Below are positions 1 to 4,639 of a stretch of 6,098 bases of DNA, piece by piece. A model generated the notes under the pieces. It made no database searches. It was not told where the DNA came from and was given only the letters and a program-made list of their open reading frames with translations. Source of the stretch: an uncultured Prevotella sp. (GTDB lineage Bacteria; Bacteroidota; Bacteroidia; Bacteroidales; Bacteroidaceae); NCBI GenBank assembly GCA_900550635.1, contig URSZ01000130.1, positions 1 through 6,098 of the forward strand, read 5' to 3'. Numbering within the stretch: position 1 is the first letter of the stretch; every line of letters starts with the position of its first letter. A program made the translations under genes and the position numbers.

Positions 1-349
1 CATCGAGATACCGGTGATGTTCAACTATTACCTCGAGGTTTCGCCGCTCAATTACATACAGTTCTCCGCCGGTCCTTACGTGGCCTACGGCGTGGGAGGC
101 AACAGAAAGGTGCGCGGCGATACCGACAAGGAGGACGCGGAGCGCTTTTTCTACACCAAGAAGATTTTCAACGAAAAGGGCGTGAACCGCTTCGACGGAG
201 GAATATCGGCCGGCGTGGCCTACGAGTTCAGCCGCATGTTCGCGGTGGGAGTGGAAGCCGATTTCGGCGTTTTCAACTTCAACAGCGACGGGGCAAAGAA
301 CATCTCCGGCATAATAACGTTCAGCTACAAGCTGCGCGTGGGCGACTGA
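1..349 (+). CDS. Outer-membrane beta-barrel protein, C-terminal fragment (5' end outside window)
   Basis: The frame is open from base 2 and gives 115 residues ending at TGA 347-349. Alternating polar and hydrophobic/aromatic strands are visible: an IPVMFNYYL-like strand, then FSAGPYVAYGVGG, then FDGGISAGVAYEF, FAVGVEADFGVF and a final IITFSYKLRV strand. A charged stretch rich in Asp, Lys and Arg between strands looks like a surface loop. The 'IPVMFNYYL...GPYVAYGVGG' pattern is typical of the small PorT-like/OMP_b-brl families of Bacteroidetes, which sit in the outer membrane and mostly have no assigned substrate. The signal peptide and first strands are missing, so size and subfamily cannot be judged. 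The next gene starts 40 bp downstream on the same strand with no terminator hairpin seen between them, so cotranscription is possible. The barrel call is fairly secure; any specific role is unknown. Confidence 0.75.
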   Translation, partial: IEIPVMFNYYLEVSPLNYIQFSAGPYVAYGVGGNRKVRGDTDKEDAERFFYTKKIFNEKGVNRFDGGISAGVAYEFSRMFAVGVEADFGVFNFNSDGAKNISGIITFSYKLRVGD

Positions 350-389
350 GCAGAGGCGTGCCTTGTATAATAACCTAAAACCCGATACC

Positions 390-842
390 ATGTACGAATT
401 CATCTTGAACCATCTTTGGGAAGCGTGGACAGTTGTTGCGCTCCTCTTTCTTGCAGCCGAGGTTGCCGCAGGCGATTTCTTCATGACGTGCTTTGCCGTC
501 GGCGCGGCGCTTTCGGCCATTGCCGCTTTGTGCGGCGCGGGGCTGTATGTCACGATAGGCGTGTTCGCCCTGTGTTCCCTGCTGTGCATTTTCTTCGTCA
601 GGCCGTTTGTGTTGAAATGCCTGCATTCGCGCCGCGGCGAACGCAAGAGCAATGCCGACGCATTGATTGGCCGCCGGGCCGTCGTGCGCGAAGCCATACC
701 TGCCGGCGGCGCAGGCTACGTGGCCATCGACGGCGACATGTGGCGCAGCGTCTCGGCCGACGGCAGCGGCATACCCGAAGGCACGGCCGTCGAGGTCGTC
801 TCGCGCGAGAGCATTATACTTACCGTGAAACCTTTAAACTAA
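390..842 (+). CDS. Short NfeD-family membrane protein (three TM segments plus OB-fold domain)
   Basis: The protein has 150 residues. Three hydrophobic segments lie at about residues 9-27, 30-49 and 50-67, followed by a basic linker (SRRGERK) and a C-terminal OB-fold-like NfeD domain at about 83-147. That domain opens with ALIGRRAVV and contains the typical G-Y-V-A-I-D-G-D-M-W and PEGTAVEVV elements. The ClpP-like serine protease domain of long NfeD proteins is absent, so this is the short form. NfeD proteins are inner-membrane partners of SPFH proteins, and here the SPFH gene follows 15 bp downstream, which supports the call. ATG 390 is chosen because the membrane segments begin just after it. 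A TTG in the same frame at 363 would add nine polar residues with no family match. Biochemical function is not known in detail; a role in membrane organisation or stress is inferred from the family. Confidence 0.85.
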   Translation: MYEFILNHLWEAWTVVALLFLAAEVAAGDFFMTCFAVGAALSAIAALCGAGLYVTIGVFALCSLLCIFFVRPFVLKCLHSRRGERKSNADALIGRRAVVREAIPAGGAGYVAIDGDMWRSVSADGSGIPEGTAVEVVSRESIILTVKPLN

Positions 843-857
843 TAAAACCTAAAAACA

Positions 858-1799
858 ATGATTTACGTATTGATAGCCCTTGTGCTCCTGGCTGTGATAA
901 TAGTCTCGAAGAGCATAACCATCGTGTCGCAGAGCGAAACGATGATAATAGAACGTTTGGGCCGCTACCAGGCCACACTGAAGCCCGGGGTGAACATTAT
1001 CGTGCCCTTTATCGACAAGGCCAAGACCATAGTTACCATGCGCAACGGCCGTTACCTCTACACCAACACCATCGACCTGCGCGAACAGGTGTACGACTTC
1101 GACAAGCAGAACGTTATAACCAAAGACAACGTGCAGACGCAGATAAACGCCCTGCTGTACTTCCAGATTGTCGACCCGTTCAAGGCAGTGTACGAGATTA
1201 ACAACCTGCCCAACGCAATAGAGAAGCTCACGCAAACCACCTTGCGCAACATCATCGGCGAGCTTGAGCTGGACGAGACGCTTACCTCGCGCGACACCAT
1301 CAACACCAAGCTGCGCGCCGTGCTCGACGACGCCACAAACAAATGGGGCATAAAGGTCAACCGCGTGGAGCTGCAAGACATCACGCCACCGCAAACCGTG
1401 CTCCAGGCCATGGAAAAGCAAATGCAGGCCGAGCGCAACAAACGCGCCGAGATACTCAACAGCGAGGGCGAAAAGCAGAGCGCCATACTCAAGTCGGAAG
1501 GCGAGAAGATGGCCACCATAAACCGCGCCGAGGCCGACAAACAGCGCGAAATCCTCAACGCCGAAGGACTCGCCGCCGCCAAGATAAAACAGGCCGAAGC
1601 CGAAGCACGCGCCATAGAACTTATCACAGAGGCCGTGGGCAAAAGCACAAATCCGGCCAACTACCTGCTGGCGCAAAAATACATACAGATGATGCGCGAA
1701 GTGGCCGAAGGCGACAAGACCAAGACCGTCTACCTGCCTTACGAGGCCACCAACCTGCTCGGCTCGATAGGCGGCATAAAAGACCTGTTCAAGGAATAA
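858..1799 (+). CDS. SPFH/band-7 domain protein, paraslipin/stomatin-like (QmcA-like)
   Basis: The protein has 313 residues, a full length for stomatin-like proteins. An N-terminal membrane anchor spans residues 1-17. The SPFH/band-7 domain spans about 20-185, with family-typical stretches IIERLGRYQ (30-38), LKPGVNIIVPFID (41-53), NVITKDNVQ (85-93) and WGIKVNRVELQDITPP (163-178). A charged, Ala/Glu-rich coiled coil follows at about 185-260, with recurring SEGEK and AEA units. The C-terminal tail with NPANYLLAQKYI and a Gly-rich GSIGGIKDLF end is typical of the paraslipin branch (SLP-2-like). Such proteins oligomerise on the membrane and scaffold microdomains or associate with membrane proteases. 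The short NfeD gene upstream is the expected partner. A strong terminator follows 22 bp after the stop. The family is secure; the specific client is unknown. Confidence 0.93.
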   Translation: MIYVLIALVLLAVIIVSKSITIVSQSETMIIERLGRYQATLKPGVNIIVPFIDKAKTIVTMRNGRYLYTNTIDLREQVYDFDKQNVITKDNVQTQINALLYFQIVDPFKAVYEINNLPNAIEKLTQTTLRNIIGELELDETLTSRDTINTKLRAVLDDATNKWGIKVNRVELQDITPPQTVLQAMEKQMQAERNKRAEILNSEGEKQSAILKSEGEKMATINRAEADKQREILNAEGLAAAKIKQAEAEARAIELITEAVGKSTNPANYLLAQKYIQMMREVAEGDKTKTVYLPYEATNLLGSIGGIKDLFKE

Positions 1800-1821
1800 C
1801 GTCCCCGCGTTTCGGGTTAAA

Positions 1822-1862
1822 CGGCAGGCTTCACAGTAATGTGAGGCCTGCCGCTTTGTTTT
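1822..1862 (+). terminator. Rho-independent terminator of the nfeD-SPFH unit
   Basis: Arms 1822-1835 and 1840-1853 form a 14-bp stem: CGGCAGGC pairs with GCCTGCCG, then one T-G wobble, then TCACA pairs with TGTGA. The loop is GTAA. The sequence CTTTGTTTT follows at once. It starts 22 bp after the SPFH stop codon and marks the left limit of the accessory island. Confidence 0.88.
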
Positions 1863-1941
1863 CCGCCGCCCCTACGTCTGTCCGTCCCCCGCAGCCGGGA
1901 AAGGCGTATAGTGTTCGGAACGACAACTCCGACGGGGCGGG

Positions 1942-1958
1942 ATGTTAAAAATTAACAT
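1942..1958. promoter_or_regulatory. Perfect AT-rich palindrome in repeat A
   Basis: ATGTTAA and TTAACAT form a 7-bp perfect inverted repeat around AAA. It is conserved exactly in copy B. There is no T-tract or GC-rich stem, so it is not a terminator. A protein-binding site is possible; no specific regulator is implied. Confidence 0.35.
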
Positions 1959-2061
1959 ACCCTCAGAGCGCCTTGGCAGACAAAATGCAGACACGGGCAA
2001 GCTCTTGATTGTCAACGGTTTTAAGACGGGCGAAAAAACAAGGGAGAAAATTTGAAATAGG

Positions 2062-2103
2062 TCGGACATATTTTGAATTTTCTCGGACATATTTTCGATT
2101 TCA
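2062..2103. repeat. 21-bp tandem repeat (two units) in repeat A
   Basis: Two adjacent 21-bp units (2062-2082, 2083-2103) each begin with TCGGACATATTTT and then vary slightly. Twenty-one bases are seven codons. In the plus frame the units read as a repeated R-T-Y-F motif (GRTYFEF then SRTYFRF); on the other strand each gives AAAATATGTCCGA. Confidence 0.85.
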
Positions 2104-2297
2104 AGGCACGTGCGTTTTCCGGTTTCTTAAAAAAGTGCCGCAATCCCGCCGCCCCGTCCGTCATTTCGTTTTAACAATTGTCAATGCTGCAGCAGACGAA
2201 AAAACAGGCGGCCTGCGTATGGCCGTATAAATGAGATGAATATGTTCCGCTTCCTGCCAAAGCACGGCAGCCGCTTCAAAATATTTGCCCGTAGGCC

Positions 2298-2330
2298 GTT
2301 GCTCCTTTTAAATTAAAATCAGTACCTTTA
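2298..2330 (+). promoter_or_regulatory. Candidate Bacteroidetes-type promoter for the vsr fragment/KilA-N genes
   Basis: TACCTTTA at 2323-2330 matches the Bacteroidetes -7 consensus TAnnTTTG except for its last base. A partial -33 element, GTTG, lies 21 bp upstream (2298-2301) inside an AT-rich stretch. Transcription would start near 2337, leaving a leader of about 36 bases before ATG 2373. The match is imperfect, so this is only a candidate. Confidence 0.3.
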
Positions 2331-2372
2331 TGTTTCGAACAGTGTGTTGCATATCCGGCGTGCAAAAAAACT

Positions 2373-2672
2373 ATGGATCGCCTGACAAAAGAGCAGAGGC
2401 ACAGGAATATGTCGGCCAACAAAAGCAAAGGCACAAAACTCGAGTTCCTCTTCGGGAAGTTGCTTTGTAATGCCGGGATAAGGTACCGCAAAAACGACAA
2501 GTCCGTAACGAGTAATCCCGATTTCGTAATCAAAAATGCCATGATGGCAATATTTTGCAACGGGGAGTTTTGGCATGGCAGAAATTGGGATTTCAGAAAA
2601 TACGACCATAGACAATTGCGATTTAAAGGCCAATATCATGAAGAAGCAAATTATTCATATCGGCAATGCTGA
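2373..2672 (+). pseudogene. vsr: Truncated Vsr-type (very short patch repair) endonuclease fragment
   Basis: The frame encodes 99 residues, of which about the first 80 resemble the N-terminal half of Vsr. Visible are the opening LTKEQRHRNMSANKSKGTKLE (with Glu24), GIRYRKNDK, NPDFVI with the probable metal-binding Asp50, and the core FCNGEFWHG (61-69) followed by NWDFRKYDHR. Vsr nicks beside T:G mismatches arising from deamination of 5-methylcytosine and normally accompanies a cytosine methyltransferase; none is seen here. The Vsr C-terminal half (family length roughly 135-155 residues), with its EFW..KI.RN region and final core strands, is missing. After about base 2613 none of the three frames resumes it, so the loss looks like a deletion or replacement rather than a simple frameshift. 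The terminal ~19 residues are unrelated. The fragment overlaps the next gene by 35 bp and is probably inactive. Family assignment of the N-terminal half is good. Confidence 0.8.
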
Positions 2673-3444
2673 AATAAATCTTCTCCCTTTGGGGCAGGAT
2701 GACTATATTTCCTTAACAGATATGGCTCACAGCCAAATGCAGGAGCATATAATATTTCGTTGGATGAGCCTGAAAAGCACCATTGAGTATATTGGTGAAT
2801 GGGAAGCGCTGTATAATCCCAATTTTAATTATACCGAATTCGGTACAATTAAAAATGCAGCAGGCAGCAATAATTTCGTGTTATCGGTTAAAACTTGGAT
2901 TGAACGCACAAATGCTATCGGTATCGTAGCTAAAGCGGGAAGATACGGAGGAACATACGCGCACAAGGATATAGCTTATCATTTTGGCATGTGGATAAGC
3001 CCCCGTTTTCAATTATTGCTTGTAAAAGAATACCAGCGCTTGCAAGAGGAGAAGCATAAGCTGTTAGGCTGGACGGCAAAAAGAGAACTGTCTAAAATCA
3101 ACTACCACATTCATACCGATGCCATAAAACAAAACCTCATCCCAAATCGACTGACTCCTCAACAAATATCCTATGTTTATGCCAATGAAGCGGATGTCCT
3201 TAATGTTGCATTATTCGGACAGACTGCAAAACAATGGAGAGAAGCCAATCCCGATTTGAAGGGGAACATAAGAGATTATGCGAGCATAAATGAGCTGATT
3301 TGTTTGGCGAATATGGAAAATTTAAATGCAGTGCTTATAAACGAAGGCATTTCGCAATCTGACAGGTTGGTTAAACTTAATCAAATTGCTATCCAGCAAA
3401 TGAAAGTGTTGGAGGAAGTAAACAATAGAAAATTGCTGAAGTAG
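2638..3444 (+). CDS. KilA-N domain protein
   Basis: The protein has 268 residues and appears intact. Residues 1-135 look like a KilA-N DNA-binding domain: a short beta start (IIHIGNAEINLLP), DDYISLTDMA (21-30), a W-x-x-L-K-S segment, FVLSVKTWIERTNAIGI (80-96), then the hallmark GRYGGTYAHKDIAYHFGMWISPRFQLLLVKEYQRL (101-135). Residues 140-268 are mainly helical and typical of the chromosomal form common in Bacteroidetes. KilA-N proteins were first described in phages and large DNA viruses, and their roles are mostly unknown. ATG 2638 is preferred because the domain begins right after it. ATG 2575 in the same frame would add 21 residues lying inside vsr-derived sequence. The gene is clearly AT-richer than the flanking operons, has no T-tract terminator after it, and sits between the two direct repeats, all suggesting horizontal acquisition. 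The domain call is strong; target and function are unknown. Confidence 0.88.
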   Translation: MKKQIIHIGNAEINLLPLGQDDYISLTDMAHSQMQEHIIFRWMSLKSTIEYIGEWEALYNPNFNYTEFGTIKNAAGSNNFVLSVKTWIERTNAIGIVAKAGRYGGTYAHKDIAYHFGMWISPRFQLLLVKEYQRLQEEKHKLLGWTAKRELSKINYHIHTDAIKQNLIPNRLTPQQISYVYANEADVLNVALFGQTAKQWREANPDLKGNIRDYASINELICLANMENLNAVLINEGISQSDRLVKLNQIAIQQMKVLEEVNNRKLLK

Positions 3445-3499
3445 TCTTATGAATCCCGGACGCGTGAAAGTGCCGTATTATGCACTCCGGCGGGGCGGG

Positions 3500-3516
3500 A
3501 TGTTAAAAATTAACAT
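3500..3516. promoter_or_regulatory. Perfect AT-rich palindrome in repeat B
   Basis: This is an exact second copy of the ATGTTAA-AAA-TTAACAT palindrome at 1942-1958, with the same caveats. It lies 55 bp after the KilA-N stop and lacks terminator character. Confidence 0.35.
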
Positions 3517-3619
3517 ACCCTCAGAGCGCCTTGGCAGACAAAATGCAGACACGGGCAAGCTCTTGATTGTCAACGGTTTTAAGACGGGCGAAAAAACAAG
3601 GGAGAAAATTTGAAATAGG

Positions 3620-3661
3620 TCGGACATATTTTGAATTTTCTCGGACATATTTTCGATTTCA
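3620..3661. repeat. 21-bp tandem repeat (two units) in repeat B
   Basis: This is an identical copy of the tandem pair at 2062-2103: units 3620-3640 and 3641-3661, each starting TCGGACATATTTT. Confidence 0.85.
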
Positions 3662-3833
3662 AGGCACGTGCGTTTTTCTGTTCCTTAAAAAAGTGCCGCA
3701 AAGCCGCCGCCCCGTCCGTCATTTCGTTTTAACAATCGTCAATGCTGCGGGGCTCATTTGCGCGTGAAAGCCATCACCCGTTTTCCTGCATTGTAAATGG
3801 CTTTACTTATCGTATCCCGATTTGCGAAAGCAT

Positions 3834-3858
3834 GAAAAACCGGGCGGAAAAGCCCGGT
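3834..3858 (-). terminator. Rho-independent terminator of the hcp-ric operon
   Basis: Read on the minus strand, ACCGGGC (3858-3852), loop TTTTCC, and GCCCGGT (3845-3839) form a 7-bp GC-rich stem followed directly by TTTTC. It lies 43 bp after the ric stop. An overlapping alternative 8-bp stem, GGAAAAGC (3868-3861) with GCTTTTCC (3853-3846), cannot form at the same time. Confidence 0.8.
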
Positions 3859-3901
3859 GTGCTTTTCCTGCCCGGTTCGGCCATGTCTAAAGCATGTTTG
3901 G

Positions 3902-4621
3902 TTACGCTGTTCGCTCCATTGCCAGAGCTTTCGGAAAGATAATGTTGTTTTCCAGGTGTATGTGTTCATGCAGTGCGTCCTTGAACTGCCGCAACTGTTG
4001 CATTGCCAGCCGGTATGAAGGGCAGGCGTCTTCGGGAACGCTGAAGTTGCCTGTCAGTGCGGCTATCCTTTCGAAGCGCAATCCTTCGTTGCCGTGCTCT
4101 TCTTCCATTACTGTTATGGGGTATTGCACCGTGCCGCAGTGAAACGGCATTGCTTTGCGGTTTTCCTCCTGTGCGAGGCACATTTCGCAGATATACGGAA
4201 AGAGAACGTGCTCTTCCTTTTGCAGGTGGTTCTCCAAATCTTCCAGCGCTTGGTTGAACAGGCTTTGCACTTCGTGCAGCTCGGGGTGGTTTGCCGAGTG
4301 CCTGTCCACTACCTTGGCCAGCAGTTCTGCCGTTTGCGGGCCAAGGGTGCGTATGCCGCGGTGGTGAATCTTGAGCACATAGTCGACGAGCAGGTCAATA
4401 GGCCATTCGTTGAAAGTAGGGGCCGCCGCCGTGCCGGCAAGGCTGTCGAGTTCGCGCGCAACGGTCTCGGGGTTTACGTTTCGTTTTTGGCACGCTTCCT
4501 CGAAAGGAACGTTTCCGTGGCAGCAGAAGTCTATCCCGTGGCGGGCGAACACCTGCGCTGTTTCGAACCTTTCGGCCACGATGTGGCCCACAGTGTAAGT
4601 TTTATAGTTTCCCGATAGCAT
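3902..4621 (-). CDS. ric: Iron-sulfur cluster repair di-iron protein (RIC; ScdA/YtfE/DnrN family)
   Basis: The protein has 239 residues. An N-terminal ScdA_N-type domain at about 5-60 contains the double-cysteine motif GIDFCCHG (29-36). A hemerythrin-like four-helix domain at about 75-235 follows. Probable di-iron ligands, matched by pattern to E. coli YtfE, are His86, His132 with Glu136 (H-x3-E), His176, and His220 with Glu224 (HIHLENNIIFP); His112 may match another conserved histidine. The protein acts in the cytoplasm, where RIC proteins help restore Fe-S clusters damaged by NO or oxidants, probably by supplying iron. It begins 18 bp after the hcp stop on the same strand, so the two genes are almost surely cotranscribed. 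That context favours nitrosative-stress repair. The leader before ATG 4621 is A/C-rich without a Shine-Dalgarno, as usual in Bacteroidetes. Length and motifs look complete. Confidence 0.93.
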   Translation of the reverse strand: MLSGNYKTYTVGHIVAERFETAQVFARHGIDFCCHGNVPFEEACQKRNVNPETVARELDSLAGTAAAPTFNEWPIDLLVDYVLKIHHRGIRTLGPQTAELLAKVVDRHSANHPELHEVQSLFNQALEDLENHLQKEEHVLFPYICEMCLAQEENRKAMPFHCGTVQYPITVMEEEHGNEGLRFERIAALTGNFSVPEDACPSYRLAMQQLRQFKDALHEHIHLENNIIFPKALAMERTA

Positions 4622-4639
4622 GGTTGTGTGGTTTTAGTA

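Larger units (their letters stand above)
1926..2190. repeat. 265-bp direct repeat, copy A
   Basis: This block matches 3484-3748 base for base at a constant offset of 1558, with 7 mismatches and no gaps (about 97%). Bases 1933-2118 (186 bp) are perfectly identical. Flanks on both sides are unrelated to those of copy B, so the ends are sharp. Inside, in order: a GC-rich GACGGGGCGG (1931-1940) whose reverse complement recurs at 2149-2158; the palindrome ATGTTAA-AAA-TTAACAT (1942-1958); a 21-bp tandem repeat (2062-2103); and ATTGTCAA, twice (2008-2015, 2177-2184). A plus-strand frame is open from a TTG at 2009 directly after an in-frame TGA, runs past the repeat and stops in unique DNA at 2230; it has no ATG and no clear ribosome site. 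A minus-strand frame is also open from ATG 2090. It carries no transposase and could be a non-autonomous mobile or dispersed intergenic repeat. Confidence 0.95.
1800..2372. other. Intergenic region left of the vsr fragment
   Basis: This stretch holds the terminator (1822-1862), about 63 bp with no recognisable signal (1863-1925), repeat copy A (1926-2190), and about 180 bp leading to the vsr fragment (2191-2372). The last part becomes AT-rich near 2306-2335 and carries a weak candidate promoter. A 26-codon reading frame at 2236-2316 is not supported by any similarity I recognise. Confidence 0.7.
3484..3748. repeat. 265-bp direct repeat, copy B
   Basis: This is the second copy of the repeat at 1926-2190, in the same orientation. 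Differences from copy A (A/B) are at 1932/3490 (A to G), 2119/3677 (C to T), 2121/3679 (G to T), 2125/3683 (T to C), 2144-2145/3702-3703 (TC to AG) and 2179/3737 (T to C). Six of the seven fall in the right third, within the plus-strand open frame (here 3567-3767). In that frame only one changes an amino acid (Arg to Leu); the others are silent. The minus-strand frame is unchanged but stops at once beyond the repeat here. CGCGTGAAAG occurs 13 bp left (3461-3470) and 12 bp right (3761-3770) of this copy. Confidence 0.95.
3445..3901. other. Intergenic region between the KilA-N gene and ric
   Basis: This stretch holds about 39 bp after the KilA-N stop, repeat copy B (3484-3748), a 90-bp spacer and the ric terminator. 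The spacer contains AAAGCCAT (3767-3774) and its reverse complement ATGGCTTT (3797-3804), separated by 22 bases; this weak stem-loop has no T-tract. I see no gene here. Confidence 0.7.

Noticed and set aside
363..392. TTG at 363 as the NfeD start
   Set aside because: It adds nine polar residues before the membrane segments; ATG 390 gives the family-typical N-terminus.
416..1201. Plus-strand 261-codon frame crossing nfeD and the SPFH gene
   Set aside because: It is extremely Arg/His/Cys-rich with no recognisable domain, and out of frame with two well-supported genes.
849..1676. Long minus-strand open frame (275 codons) opposite the SPFH gene
   Set aside because: It lies wholly antisense to a gene with clear family motifs, and its composition (runs of Leu, Val, His, Gly) is that of a GC-rich shadow frame.
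1872..2090. Minus-strand 72-codon frame starting with ATG in repeat A
   Set aside because: It runs out of the repeat into unrelated DNA, and in copy B it stops right at the repeat edge. No copy differences fall inside it except near its end, so selection cannot be judged.
2236..2316. 26-codon plus-strand frame before the promoter candidate
   Set aside because: It is short and Arg/Leu-rich, with no ribosome site, no conservation evidence and no family resemblance.
1926..3748. CRISPR array or integron reading of the repeats
   Set aside because: There are only two long repeats, with a gene-sized interval and no short regular spacers, and no integrase or attC-like structure.
3742..3942. Small frame between repeat B and ric
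   Set aside because: It covers the terminator hairpin and the end of ric on the opposite strand and shows no coding signal.
4094..4618. 174-codon plus-strand frame opposite ric
   Set aside because: It is antisense to a protein with all the hemerythrin ligands in place, and has no domain signal of its own.
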